This document shows, piece by piece, positions 26,202-34,811 of a DNA stretch of 64,000 bases. Every line of letters begins with the position of its first letter. Position 1 is the first letter of the stretch. The translations under genes and the position numbers were made by a program. This DNA comes from Gaetbulibacter_A aestuarii (GTDB taxonomy: Bacteria; Bacteroidota; Bacteroidia; Flavobacteriales; Flavobacteriaceae): positions 1,550,001 to 1,614,000 of the forward strand of contig NZ_BAABAY010000001.1 in the NCBI RefSeq assembly GCF_039537665.1. Direction: 5' to 3'. The notes under the pieces are model-generated. The model saw only the letters and a program-made list of their open reading frames with translations, did no database searches and was not told the DNA's origin.

Positions 26202-26663
26202 ATGGTCATGATCAAAACACTGGACACTGCCGAATGCCAACGAATCTTACGAAATAACTATATAGGTTATCTGGCCTATATTTATAACCATAGGCCTTAT
26301 GTGGTGCCCATAACATATTATTATGATGAACTTGAAAATGCTGTTATCGGGTATTCCGGAAATGGTCATAAAACCAAGGCATTGCGCAATAATACGGCGG
26401 TTTCTTTGGAGGTTGCTGAAATTGAATCAGTGAGTAACTGGGAGTCTGTTCTGGCACACGGAACCTACAGAGAGTTTGATGGTAGCGCAGCGAAAATTAA
26501 TCTTCACAAATTTTCTGAAGGTGTGAAAAAAATCATTCAAACCCGGGAAAATAAAAAAATGGATCACATTAGTGAGTTTTCTAGCAAAATTTTTAAAGAA
26601 GGATTACCGGTGGTCTTTCAAATAGCAGTTGAAGAACTTACAGGAAAGGAACGTCACTATTAA
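26202..26663 (+). CDS. Pyridoxamine 5'-phosphate oxidase-like flavin-binding protein
   Basis: 153 aa split-barrel protein: beta strands with NYIGYLAYIYNHRPYVVPITYYYD, then NGHKTKALRNN, AVSLEVAEIES and VLAHGTYREF, the pattern of small FMN-binding PNPOx-like proteins. Probably binds FMN or F420/heme; not the biosynthetic PdxH, which is longer. Translation might start at 26208 instead (Met 3). Followed by a paralogue at 26695 (about half identical by eye). Confidence 0.85.
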   Translation: MVMIKTLDTAECQRILRNNYIGYLAYIYNHRPYVVPITYYYDELENAVIGYSGNGHKTKALRNNTAVSLEVAEIESVSNWESVLAHGTYREFDGSAAKINLHKFSEGVKKIIQTRENKKMDHISEFSSKIFKEGLPVVFQIAVEELTGKERHY

Positions 26664-26694
26664 CAAAAAAATCAAATTTCTAAAATTCTGAGCC

Positions 26695-27174
26695 ATGATT
26701 ACCGATTTAAAAAAAGACGCCTGTTTCGAGATACTTGAGAATAATTATATTGGGCATTTAGCCTATGTTTTCAATAATTTGCCCTATGTAATTCCCATAA
26801 CCTATTATTATGATAAAGACTACCTCAGAGTGATTTGCTATACGGGCGAAGGACATAAAACTACGGCGCTTCGAGCCAACGGTTCTGTAGCGCTAGAAGT
26901 TGCAGAAATTACTTCTATCGATCATTATCGAACTATTTTAGTTCATGGCATTTTTGAAGAACTTGAGGGCCTGGACGCCAAATACGAATTGCATAAATTC
27001 ACGATAGGAGTTAAAGACCTGATTGCTAGAAAAGATAAAAAGGAGGTTCATTTTATACCCGAATTTTCGGGAAAAACCCATCCTGAGGCACAGCCTATTG
27101 TTTATCATATAAAAATTCAGGAAATAACAGGGAAAGAAAAACTGCCTTTAAAGGAATATTTAGCAAGTTCTTGA
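26695..27174 (+). CDS. Pyridoxamine 5'-phosphate oxidase-like protein, paralogue
   Basis: 159 aa, same split-barrel plan as the preceding gene: NNYIGHLAYVFNNLPYVIPITYYYD, GEGHKTTALRANGSVALEVAEI and LVHGIFEELEG. Tandem duplicate, 31 bp after the first copy, with a longer C-terminal tail. Both are probably read from the operator at 26103. Likely flavin-dependent redox protein in stress; substrate unknown. Confidence 0.85.
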   Translation: MITDLKKDACFEILENNYIGHLAYVFNNLPYVIPITYYYDKDYLRVICYTGEGHKTTALRANGSVALEVAEITSIDHYRTILVHGIFEELEGLDAKYELHKFTIGVKDLIARKDKKEVHFIPEFSGKTHPEAQPIVYHIKIQEITGKEKLPLKEYLASS

Positions 27175-27175
27175 G

Positions 27176-27187
27176 TGATAAATATCA
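27176..27187. promoter_or_regulatory. Accessory FNR-like palindrome
   Basis: TGATAAATATCA, 59 bp upstream of the promoter-proximal palindrome at 27235-27246; no -7 box lies at the 33 bp spacing. It may support cooperative binding. Confidence 0.5.
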
Positions 27188-27234
27188 CTAAGTCTCACAT
27201 ATTTAACATGCTCATTTTTAGAATTTTAGATAAC

Positions 27235-27277
27235 TGATGTTAATCATTTTAAATCGTTTAGAATATGGATAGATTTA
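27235..27277 (+). promoter_or_regulatory. FNR-like operator plus -7 box, PepSY-like gene
   Basis: Palindrome TGATGTTAATCA at 27235-27246; -7 box TAGATTTA at 27270-27277; centres 33 bp apart; palindrome centre 65.5 bp before ATG 27306. Confidence 0.65.
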
Positions 27278-27305
27278 AACATATTAATCTTTAAAGATTG
27301 AAGTG

Positions 27306-27803
27306 ATGAAAAAATTAATTCTTGGTTTATTTATTTTGGGATTAACCACCCCTTTGTTCGCTCAGGATCCAACCGAATTACCTGAAGTTGTGATCGTACA
27401 TAATTACAAATATTTGGACGCTACAGATAATTCTGAATTGGCTATTCCTGTCCAAAATATGCAATTCACAGTTAGCGATTTCAATGTTAAGACCTTGGAT
27501 ATCTATACTGAGGAAAACGATTATTACGAGGTGTATTTTATTATTCCTGAAGGAAAAGTTTTAGCAACTTATGACAACAACAGTAATCTTTTAAAAACAG
27601 CTGAACGCTATACTGATATCAAGTTGCCTGTAAAAGTGAGACAAGCGATTGCCAGACGTTTTCCAAACTGGAACATTTCAAAAAATATTTATTTGGTTCA
27701 TTATTACGAACCAAGTGATATTAGAAAATTATACAAGATTACACTTGATAATGATAAGCAACGTATTCGTGTTAAGCTAGACGAAAACGGAGATTTTATT
27801 TAA
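27306..27803 (+). CDS. Exported PepSY-like protein
   Basis: 165 aa from ATG at 27306; the GTG three bases earlier is not needed. Signal peptide about 1-20 (ending PLFAQD). The mature part has two alpha/beta units with PepSY/DUF2874-like features, for example LPVKVRQAIARRFPNWNI near 105 and KLYKITLDNDKQRIRVKLDENG at the end. PepSY-like domains often inhibit proteases or bind ligands in the periplasm. Preceded by two FNR-like palindromes (27176 and 27235). Confidence 0.75.
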   Translation: MKKLILGLFILGLTTPLFAQDPTELPEVVIVHNYKYLDATDNSELAIPVQNMQFTVSDFNVKTLDIYTEENDYYEVYFIIPEGKVLATYDNNSNLLKTAERYTDIKLPVKVRQAIARRFPNWNISKNIYLVHYYEPSDIRKLYKITLDNDKQRIRVKLDENGDFI

Positions 27804-27809
27804 AAAAAT

Positions 27810-27880
27810 TTAGCCTAAAAGTCTCGGTAACTGATTGAAATCATTTCAAAAAGTATAACGCTCGAGTATTTTTAGGCTAA
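27810..27880. repeat. Inverted repeat overlapping the BON-gene promoter
   Basis: Arms TTAGCCTAAAA (27810-27820) and TTTTAGGCTAA (27870-27880), perfect, 49 bp apart. The right arm contains part of the -7 box and the FNR-like operator lies between the arms. Could be a binding site for a second regulator or a weak terminator of the PepSY gene. Confidence 0.5.
27832..27874 (+). promoter_or_regulatory. FNR-like operator plus -7 box, BON gene
   Basis: TGATTGAAATCA at 27832-27843; -7 box TATTTTTA at 27867-27874; centres 33 bp apart; 72.5 bp from centre to ATG 27910. Confidence 0.65.
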
Positions 27881-27909
27881 TCATTTAATCTATTCAAAAT
27901 TTTAAAAAA

Positions 27910-28578
27910 ATGAAAACTGATGTTCAAATTAAAGAAGATGTACTTGACGAACTAGAATGGCAACCAAGTATTGATGAGACCGAAATTGGTGTTATTGTAA
28001 AAGACGGTGTAGTGACGCTTACAGGTGAAGTAGAATCTTATGCTAAAAAAATGGCTGCTGAACGTGCTGCAAAAAGTGTGTATGGTGTAAAAGCCGTGGC
28101 AGATGATATTGAAGTTAATTTTAAAATGGGTAAAGGCAAATCTGATACTGATATCGCCAAATCTGTGGTAAATGCTTTAAAATGGAACTCATCTGTACCG
28201 GAAGATAAATTACAAATAAAGGTGGATAATTCATTTGTTTATTTAACCGGTGAGGTTGAGTGGGCCTATCAAAGAAATGCTGCCAAACACGCTGTAGAGA
28301 ATTTATATGGTGTAAAAGGAGTTATTAATAACATTACACTAAAACAAAAAGTACAACCTGTTGAGGTTAAAAACAGAATTACCAAAGCCTTCGAAAGATC
28401 TGCCGATCTTGAAGCTAAAAACATCCACGTGGATGTTAATGGTACTGTGGTTACCTTATCCGGTAAAGTGTACTCTATCAGTGAAAAAGACGAGGCTCAA
28501 AGAGCTGCCTTCTTTGCTCCTGGTGTTACTAAAGTGGTTAACAATTTAAAAGTTGATTACTATCCTGAATATGCATAA
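27910..28578 (+). CDS. Triple BON-domain protein
   Basis: 222 aa made of three BON domains (about 2-70, 75-147 and 150-222), each with the pattern VxDGxVTLxGxV followed by AxxxAxxVxGVxxVxNxI. There is no signal peptide, so it is probably cytosolic, unlike exported OsmY. BON domains bind phospholipid membranes or surfaces; triple-BON proteins are common in osmotic and stationary-phase regulons. Monocistronic, with its own island promoter. Confidence 0.9.
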   Translation: MKTDVQIKEDVLDELEWQPSIDETEIGVIVKDGVVTLTGEVESYAKKMAAERAAKSVYGVKAVADDIEVNFKMGKGKSDTDIAKSVVNALKWNSSVPEDKLQIKVDNSFVYLTGEVEWAYQRNAAKHAVENLYGVKGVINNITLKQKVQPVEVKNRITKAFERSADLEAKNIHVDVNGTVVTLSGKVYSISEKDEAQRAAFFAPGVTKVVNNLKVDYYPEYA

Positions 28579-28639
28579 GTGTTTTTGTGGAAAACGGCTA
28601 AATTCACGGTTGTTGGTTGGTTAAATTCTTCTTGTGTTT

Positions 28640-29626
28640 TTAGTCGTTTTTTTGTGCCTTCTTTTTTTCTTCCCGTTCTAATTTTTTGAAATAATGACGC
28701 GTTAAAAAATTGTGTTTTAGCGCTTCCATATTCTGGTTGAATTTATCAGTACCTTCATTAATGTTCTTCATAGATTGTTCCAGATCCTTAACGAAATCTT
28801 CATCGTTGAAGAGATAATCAACGGCACCTTTGCCATTTTTAAATTGCGTAATGGTTTCATTCAAATTGTTGATCACCGATTTAATTTCTATTGAAGAGTC
28901 TTCTAAATTAGCCAGCATGCCCCGTACTTTCTGACCTTCCAACGAATCATTCAATAACACACCGGCAACGCTTTCATTGAAGTTAATCTCATTAATAATA
29001 GCGTTTAGAGACTTCATCGATTTATTAGCCTCAATACTCATAATCCGAAGCTGATTTACGGTTTGTTTCAGGTTTTGAGCTACAAGCGTATCGTTTATAA
29101 GCATTCCAAAAGTGCCTTTGCTGTCGGCCATAGCATCGGCAATATTAAGTAATTTCGCTGTTAATAATGCGGCATTCTCGTTCGTAACATTCAGGGTACT
29201 TAACATTTCTCCGGTTCCAATTTTAGTGTAAGATTCAATGGTGTCACCGGAGGCTATAAGTTCAGCATCACCTTTTCCGGGTACTATGTTTACGATCATG
29301 TTACCTACCAGACCATCCGTGCCTATAGTTGCTATGGCGTCTTTTCGAATATGGGTAACCATTTTATCTTCAATAACCATAAGAACGTTTATCGTAGAAT
29401 CGTTAATCATAACAATATCTTTTACGGTTCCAATATTAATTCCGGAATAGCGTACATTATTACCCTTCATGAGACCGTTTACATTATTAAAATTGGCAGA
29501 AATACTGAATGTTTTTACAAACATGTTCTGGCGGTTGCCGATGAAATATACAGCCACTACAAAAAGCAACAAACTGAAAATTACCAGAAGGCCTAACCTA
29601 AGTTTTTGTTGATATGTTTTTCTCAT
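28640..29626 (-). CDS. MCE-domain lipid-transport protein (MlaD-like)
   Basis: 328 aa: one N-terminal transmembrane helix (about 10-29), an MCE domain (about 38-115, with VNGLMKGNNVRYSGINIGTV and GLVGNMIVNI), and a long helical C-terminal part (to 328) that would build a periplasmic tunnel. Third gene of the permease-ATPase-MCE operon, which shuttles phospholipids between membranes. Longer C-terminal helical part than E. coli MlaD. Confidence 0.9.
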   Translation of the reverse strand: MRKTYQQKLRLGLLVIFSLLLFVVAVYFIGNRQNMFVKTFSISANFNNVNGLMKGNNVRYSGINIGTVKDIVMINDSTINVLMVIEDKMVTHIRKDAIATIGTDGLVGNMIVNIVPGKGDAELIASGDTIESYTKIGTGEMLSTLNVTNENAALLTAKLLNIADAMADSKGTFGMLINDTLVAQNLKQTVNQLRIMSIEANKSMKSLNAIINEINFNESVAGVLLNDSLEGQKVRGMLANLEDSSIEIKSVINNLNETITQFKNGKGAVDYLFNDEDFVKDLEQSMKNINEGTDKFNQNMEALKHNFLTRHYFKKLEREEKKKAQKND

Positions 29627-29638
29627 GACTACAAGTTT

Positions 29639-30418
29639 TTATTTAAAGAATGCTTTTATTTTTTCATCTTTTGAAGCCTTTAATTGTTCAAAAGTTCCTT
29701 CAGCGTAATTGATGTTATCTACTAATAGTATCATACGCTCCGAAACCACACGGGCACAATCCACATCATGTGTTATAATAAGTGATGAGGTGTGGTATTG
29801 TTGTTGAACGCGGCGCATGAGTTCAATTATTTCCTTCGCAGTAATCGGGTCTAATCCACTTGTAGGTTCGTCATAAAGAATAATTTTTGGTTTTAAAATG
29901 AGTGTTCTGGCCAAAGCCACCCGGCGTTGCATACCACCTGAAAGTTCAGAGGGCATGAGATCGATGGCGTTTACCAAACCAACACTTTCCAAAGCCTCAA
30001 TAACGAGTGGTGTAGGATCGGATATGTTGCCAAATTTATGCTCATGTCGGCGCAAAGGAAATTCCAAATTTTCACGAACGGTCATGGAGTCATATAAGGC
30101 ACTTCCCTGGAACAAAAATCCAATTTCGGTGCGCAGTTCGTCCATATCCGCGCGATTCAGTGTTGAGATATCCTTACCCATCACTTTAATACTGCCGGAA
30201 TCGGGTTGCATGAGTCCAACCAAACATTTGATCATCACGGTTTTTCCGGATCCCGATTTTCCCATGATCACCAGATTCTCACCTTCATATAATTTTAAAT
30301 TGAAACCATTTAGAACATTATTATTTCCAAAGGATTTTTTCAAGTCGGTTATTTCGAGAACCACTTTTCTTGGAGGCGCTTCTTTCGCTAAGGGTGATAT
30401 GTTTGCTTTGGTTTCCAT
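29639..30418 (-). CDS. ABC transporter ATP-binding protein (MlaF-like)
   Basis: 259 aa ATPase. Walker A GKSGSGKT (about 53-60), Q-loop FLFQGSALYDSM, signature LSGGMQRRVALA, Walker B IILYDEPTSG and H-loop LIITHD. Powers the lipid transporter. Starts 2 bp after the permease stop and ends 12 bp before the MCE gene. Confidence 0.95.
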   Translation of the reverse strand: METKANISPLAKEAPPRKVVLEITDLKKSFGNNNVLNGFNLKLYEGENLVIMGKSGSGKTVMIKCLVGLMQPDSGSIKVMGKDISTLNRADMDELRTEIGFLFQGSALYDSMTVRENLEFPLRRHEHKFGNISDPTPLVIEALESVGLVNAIDLMPSELSGGMQRRVALARTLILKPKIILYDEPTSGLDPITAKEIIELMRRVQQQYHTSSLIITHDVDCARVVSERMILLVDNINYAEGTFEQLKASKDEKIKAFFK

Positions 30419-30420
30419 AA

Positions 30421-31191
30421 TTAAATTTCAAAGAAAATATCGGTTACAAATACGGCTATAAAGTCGATAATAAACAGAAGCATCGAGGAGAATACCACAG
30501 CAGAATTAGCGGCAGAACCTACGCCAACAGTACCTTTGCTGCAATAATAACCTTTAAAGGTACCAACCAGGCCAATGGCAAATCCGAAAAAGAAGGTTTT
30601 TATGGTAGCTGGTATAATATCGCCAAATTCAAGAGCATTAAACACCTTATTAAAATATAGTTGAAAGGATACATCACCTTTTAAATGTTCGATTATAAAA
30701 GAGCCGTAAAGAGCAATAGCGTCACCAAGAATAACCAAAAGCGGAAGCATCAATGTGGTTGCTAAAACTCGGGTAACAACCAGAAATTTAAACGGATTTG
30801 TACCGGAAACCTCCATAGCATCAATTTGCTCTGTAACCCTCATGGATCCTAACTCAGCACCAATACCTGAAGCAATCCTTCCGGCGAAGGTTAAGGCAAT
30901 GATAACGGGTCCTATTTCTCTGATAATAGAAATACTCACCATGGACGGCATCCAGGATTCGGCTCCGAATTCCTCTAGTGTTGGCCTGGTTTGAAGTGTG
31001 ATAACCAAACCAATAATAAAAGCTGTAACTCCAACAAGTAACAAAGACCGGTTGCCAATGTAAAAACACTGCTTTAAAAATTCATTGAACTCAAAAGGTT
31101 TCCTCAATAATTCCTTAAAGAATCGCCGACTGAAATAAGTGAGCTCTCCAATTTCGATAAAAAAGGTTTCTATGTGAATGGTATTCAGCAA
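30421..31191 (-). CDS. ABC transporter permease (MlaE family)
   Basis: 256 aa, about six membrane segments; typical MlaE features TLQTRPTLEEFGAES and GRIASGIGAELGSMRVTEQIDAM, then FFGFAIGLVGTFKGYY. Membrane core of the lipid transporter. First gene of the operon; FNR-like promoter at 31213-31255, a notable link of outer-membrane lipid upkeep to the stress island. Confidence 0.93.
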   Translation of the reverse strand: MLNTIHIETFFIEIGELTYFSRRFFKELLRKPFEFNEFLKQCFYIGNRSLLLVGVTAFIIGLVITLQTRPTLEEFGAESWMPSMVSISIIREIGPVIIALTFAGRIASGIGAELGSMRVTEQIDAMEVSGTNPFKFLVVTRVLATTLMLPLLVILGDAIALYGSFIIEHLKGDVSFQLYFNKVFNALEFGDIIPATIKTFFFGFAIGLVGTFKGYYCSKGTVGVGSAANSAVVFSSMLLFIIDFIAVFVTDIFFEI

Positions 31192-31212
31192 AATACTAGT
31201 ATTTATAGTATT

Positions 31213-31255
31213 TAAAGTTAGGATAATGGGGGTAGATATTAAATGATAAAAATCA
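31213..31255 (-). promoter_or_regulatory. FNR-like operator plus -7 box, Mla-like operon
   Basis: TGATAAAAATCA at 31244-31255; minus-strand -7 box TAACTTTA at 31213-31220; centres 33 bp apart; 58.5 bp from operator centre to start 31191. Confidence 0.65.
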
Positions 31256-31343
31256 TGTGTTTACCTCGCTAAAAAACCGTTGAATACTAATGAAGTCTGA
31301 AAATTCAGGACTATTTTTTGGGCTTAAGAAACTCGTCCTTAAC

Positions 31344-31386
31344 TGACGACGCTCATGTTACAAAAACCTAATAAGGGCTAAATTTA
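31344..31386 (+). promoter_or_regulatory. Degenerate FNR-like operator plus -7 box
   Basis: TGACGACGCTCA at 31344-31355 keeps only TGA-N6-TCA; -7 box TAAATTTA at 31379-31386 is perfect and exactly 33 bp centre to centre. Confidence 0.5.
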
Positions 31387-31404
31387 TGAAAGTAGAATTT
31401 TGCC

Positions 31405-31779
31405 ATGAAACTTAAACTATATACTTATTTTTTAATAATTGCGGGAGGTTTTGTTCTAAATTATTGTAGCCCGAGTATCGATATTGGAGATGCTCTAATT
31501 CCCATTTTTCATCCAACCTGGCCCGTAACGAACTGCTATACTGTTGTAATGAACAATTACAACACAGATCCCATAGAAAACGCTGAAATATTAGTAAAAT
31601 ATTTAAATGAAAATGATTTGGAGGTTAGCGAAATACGCTATACCGACGAGAATGGAAAGGCATGTTTTGATGAATTCAACTTGTTTTACCTTGAGGTAAA
31701 GGCTGATGGTTTTCAAACCTTAATATTTGATCATGTTGATATACCGCGTACCATAGTTCTTGACCCTATAGAAGAATGA
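31405..31779 (+). CDS. Exported carboxypeptidase-regulatory-like protein, possible lipoprotein
   Basis: 124 aa. Signal-like N-terminus (about 1-20) with a weak lipobox before C21 (LNYC). The rest is one prealbumin/CarboxypepD-reg-like beta domain with TDENGKACFDEFNLFYLEVKADG, a pattern of surface or envelope proteins in Bacteroidota. No enzyme function seen. Confidence 0.65.
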   Translation: MKLKLYTYFLIIAGGFVLNYCSPSIDIGDALIPIFHPTWPVTNCYTVVMNNYNTDPIENAEILVKYLNENDLEVSEIRYTDENGKACFDEFNLFYLEVKADGFQTLIFDHVDIPRTIVLDPIEE

Positions 31780-31828
31780 CATCGTAATGAAATTCGGTTA
31801 TTCAATACAGCAAAAATCATTTTAAAAC

Positions 31829-31871
31829 TGACGTGCATCATTGTAAAAATTCTCATTTGTTGAGACCTTTA
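31829..31871 (+). promoter_or_regulatory. FNR-like operator plus -7 box, coiled-coil stress gene
   Basis: TGACGTGCATCA at 31829-31840; box GACCTTTA at 31864-31871 (first base off) at the usual 33 bp; operator centre 61.5 bp before ATG 31896. Confidence 0.5.
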
Positions 31872-31895
31872 AGCGTACCATAAAAACTAAGCGTC

Positions 31896-32498
31896 ATGAA
31901 AAATAAGGACATTCATTTTGTAGACAACGTTATTGCCGCGTTGAAAAAATCGGTCACAGAGTTGGAAGAATTTCAGGTTCAGGCAGCTTTGGGTAAAGCT
32001 GAAGCTAAAGATAAATATGAAGAGGTTAAAAAGAAGTTCAACCAATTTATTCACGACAGTGAGTTTAAAGTGAAAGATGTTCGAGAAAACATTGAAGAAT
32101 TACACACGAAGTTTGATGAATTACGGGTTCAATTAGCTTTGGGTAGGGCAGAGACCAAAGAGGTTTTCAAAAAACAAAAAAAACAGTTGCTTTCCATCAT
32201 TCATGATATCGAGGTGAGAATTAAAACCAATGAAACCTTGCAACGCATGTATGCGTTTACGCTTATTGAAATGGAACAGTTTAAAATTCAACTAGAAATT
32301 TTAGAACAAAAGTTCAATAAAAAAGATAAAGCAGAGGCAAAAAGTACGTTTGAAAAAGGAAAAAAGGACTTCAACACCTTTATCAATAAATTGAGAGGTA
32401 AATATGTTGAAGAAAAAGAAGAAACCCGACTTGAGCACTTCCAGAGTGAAATTTCTGAGGCATTTGATCATTTTAAAAAAGCCTTCTCTAAGTCCTGA
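31896..32498 (+). CDS. Coiled-coil repeat protein, sll1863 stress family-like
   Basis: 200 aa, highly charged, long helices with two clear ~60-aa repeats: EFQVQAALGKAEAKDKYEEV and ELRVQLALGRAETKEVFKKQ, and a diverged third (MEQFKIQLEILEQKFN). Proteins of this kind are called sll1863-family stress response proteins. No catalytic residues. Single gene with its own operator and a strong terminator at 32521. Confidence 0.8.
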   Translation: MKNKDIHFVDNVIAALKKSVTELEEFQVQAALGKAEAKDKYEEVKKKFNQFIHDSEFKVKDVRENIEELHTKFDELRVQLALGRAETKEVFKKQKKQLLSIIHDIEVRIKTNETLQRMYAFTLIEMEQFKIQLEILEQKFNKKDKAEAKSTFEKGKKDFNTFINKLRGKYVEEKEETRLEHFQSEISEAFDHFKKAFSKS

Positions 32499-32520
32499 AT
32501 TAGTTTTTCTTTTAACACGA

Positions 32521-32547
32521 AAAGCACCATGTTACATGGTGCTTTTT
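32521..32547. terminator. Bidirectional terminator
   Basis: 11-bp stem AAAGCACCATG (32521-32531) with CATGGTGCTTT (32535-32545), loop TTA, T run after it. Ends the coiled-coil gene and probably the convergent ABC1 kinase transcript. Confidence 0.8.
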
Positions 32548-32580
32548 ATTGCTATAAACTAGTATTCTCTTTAGGATGGT

Positions 32581-34284
32581 TTAATAATCATAATCGCCTT
32601 TCCTTAAATTCGAAACCATAGAAATTCCGAGTATTATGGCTAATGTAAAACTGCTCATTCCTAATACTGAAATACCATTCCATAATGGACTAATTTTAAA
32701 AATGATGAACAAAGCGGCCCCGATGATAAAGGTCATCATAATGAAAGCCTTGATCAGTTGTTTTGTAATACGCTGCAGAGTATGAACCATGGGATCGATG
32801 CCTTTATGAGTAAGATCTACATTAATTTGGCCTGAATTTATTCTTCTCATAGCATTTTTAAGATCGAAGGGAAACTCATCCATATAATCAACAAGTTCCA
32901 TCAGAGAATTAATCACTTTTGATCCTATTTTTATCGGGTTATATTTTTTAGTAGCGCTTTTATTTAAATAGGGTTTTACCAGTTCGAATTGTTCAAGGTT
33001 TGGATCCAATTTCTCTATAACACCTTCAATGGTAACCAAAGACCGTGCAAACAGAAAGAAGTAAGTAGGCACCTTTAAGCCGTGAACGATAATGATATCT
33101 TTTAGTTCCAGCAATATGGTGCTCATTTCATTTTCATGAATCTCCCGAACATAATATTTTTCTACAAATTCATAGATGTCAAACTCTAAAGCTCGTCTGT
33201 CTGCTATGGGAGCATTGTTAGAAAGATGTTGAAGCACACGAATGATCTTTTTAACGTTCTTGTTTTTTATGGCTATGAATAAACTACTGAAAATATTGAT
33301 GTCGCGCGGTAACATGCTACCCATCATACCAAAATCGAGATAGCAAATATGATTATTGGGAAGCACTAATAAATTACCCGGATGCGGATCGGCATGGAAA
33401 AAGCCGTATTCAAAGATCTGCTTAAAAAAGCTTATGGCTAATCTACGGGCAATAACCTTGGTGTCAACCCGGTCTTCTTTTAGTTTTTCGATCCTATCGA
33501 TTTTAGTTCCAGATACGAATTCAAGGGCGAGTACTTTTGTGGTTGTAAATTCACGATACACTTTGGGCGCTTCAGCAAATTGCTCCTGTGAACGATCGCG
33601 TTTCAAATTATTGTAAAACCGCTGCACATTAATAGATTCGTGAATAAAATCGAGTTCTTTCAAAATAGAAACCTCGAAATTGCGAACCAATCCAATGGGA
33701 TCAAAGCTTTTTAGTGATGGAATGCGATGTTCAAGAATCCTCGCAATGCGATACATCACTTTAATATCTTCGATGATGACCTCATAAATCCCTGCACGTT
33801 GTATTTTTAGGGCTATACGATCTCCGGAATGTAGTGTTACCTTATGAACCTGAGCCATGGATGCTGATGCAAAAGGTGTTGGTTCGAACCAGGCAAAAAG
33901 GGCTTCAACCTTGTCTTTCAGTTCGGCTTCAACAACATCTTTAGCTTCGTTTTCCGACATTGGTGGTACGTTATCCTGAAGTTTCTCTAACTCAAGGGTT
34001 AATTCCAAAGGCACCAGATCTGGGCGATTACTTAGTATTTGTCCAAACTTTACAAAGGTTGGTCCTAATTCCTCGCAAACCAGACGCATTTTGGCCCATT
34101 TACTGAATTCTGCCACGCGCGCTTTGTAAGATCGGGGAATGACTTTTTGAAGGTATCTATAGCGTTTATTTTCTTCCAGATAATGAACCAGATCTTCAAA
34201 GCCATACTTCATCAGGACTCTCAGAATTTGGTTATATCTGGAAATCGATTTAAAACGTTTTTTGATGTCCAATACTAATCCCAT
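32581..34284 (-). CDS. ABC1/UbiB-family atypical kinase
   Basis: 567 aa. ABC1 kinase-like core: FASASMAQVH (Ala-rich nucleotide loop), IALKIQRAG (Lys), HADPHPGN catalytic loop and CYLDFGMMG metal motif, followed by two C-terminal transmembrane helices (about 515-560). Family members support ubiquinone/menaquinone or lipid homeostasis; the ATP-dependent role is known for UbiB/Coq8. Follows the 122-aa gene by 13 bp. In an organism using menaquinone, a lipid-related role is likelier than ubiquinone synthesis. Confidence 0.92.
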   Translation of the reverse strand: MGLVLDIKKRFKSISRYNQILRVLMKYGFEDLVHYLEENKRYRYLQKVIPRSYKARVAEFSKWAKMRLVCEELGPTFVKFGQILSNRPDLVPLELTLELEKLQDNVPPMSENEAKDVVEAELKDKVEALFAWFEPTPFASASMAQVHKVTLHSGDRIALKIQRAGIYEVIIEDIKVMYRIARILEHRIPSLKSFDPIGLVRNFEVSILKELDFIHESINVQRFYNNLKRDRSQEQFAEAPKVYREFTTTKVLALEFVSGTKIDRIEKLKEDRVDTKVIARRLAISFFKQIFEYGFFHADPHPGNLLVLPNNHICYLDFGMMGSMLPRDINIFSSLFIAIKNKNVKKIIRVLQHLSNNAPIADRRALEFDIYEFVEKYYVREIHENEMSTILLELKDIIIVHGLKVPTYFFLFARSLVTIEGVIEKLDPNLEQFELVKPYLNKSATKKYNPIKIGSKVINSLMELVDYMDEFPFDLKNAMRRINSGQINVDLTHKGIDPMVHTLQRITKQLIKAFIMMTFIIGAALFIIFKISPLWNGISVLGMSSFTLAIILGISMVSNLRKGDYDY

Positions 34285-34297
34285 AACAACTGGGTAT

Positions 34298-34666
34298 TTA
34301 GACTTTTATATTGTTCAGTCTGGCTTCCAAAAGGGCGGTGGTGCGTTCCAGCTTTTCAATTTTTTCATTCAAAGCTTTAATTTCGTCCAAATGTGCCACC
34401 TTAATTTTTTTGTAGAATTTAATAACGAGTTCCTCTATTTTTTCATCAAGTTCCTCTTTGAGTTCCCGGGTTTTTAAAGCAACTTTATCCAGAAACTCTA
34501 GCTCATTACCATTTTCATCAAGTGGTGTATCGGCCATAACTTTATTGATATTCTCCTTACTTTTTTCGGAATATTCCTGAAGTTTCTCAAGAAGCCTGGT
34601 ATCTCGCGCTAAAACATAAATACTCGAGCTTAATGTGAGGTATTCTAAGAGTGTTTTAGTTTTCAT
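34298..34666 (-). CDS. Coiled-coil protein, phasin-like
   Basis: 122 aa, all-helical with a long amphipathic middle part (ELKEELDEKIEELVIKFYKKIK) and a leucine-zipper-like end (EIKALNEKIEKLERTTALLEARL). Resembles phasin/PhaI-type granule proteins by composition, but no PHA synthase lies in the window. Divergent from the CBS gene and first in an operon with ABC1 kinase. Minus-strand promoter shares the palindrome at 34800. Confidence 0.65.
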   Translation of the reverse strand: MKTKTLLEYLTLSSSIYVLARDTRLLEKLQEYSEKSKENINKVMADTPLDENGNELEFLDKVALKTRELKEELDEKIEELVIKFYKKIKVAHLDEIKALNEKIEKLERTTALLEARLNNIKV

Positions 34667-34768
34667 TGGTTTTAGTTTTTCTGTTAGATCGATCTATAAA
34701 ATCTGTGTATTCATTGCTGTAATGGTAAAGGAACATGTCATAGCCTTATTTTACTGCTATTGGACTAA

Positions 34769-34811
34769 TAAATGTATTAACAAATACCCATATTTAACAT
34801 GATTTAAATCA
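34769..34811 (-). promoter_or_regulatory. FNR-like operator plus -7 box, phasin-like/ABC1 operon
   Basis: From palindrome 34800-34811 (TGATTTAAATCA) the minus-strand -7 box TACATTTA is at 34769-34776, 33 bp centre to centre. The 5' UTR would be about 100 nt. Confidence 0.6.

Noticed and set aside
34298..34666. Phasin as firm assignment
   Set aside because: Only helical composition fits; there is no PHA synthase in the window.
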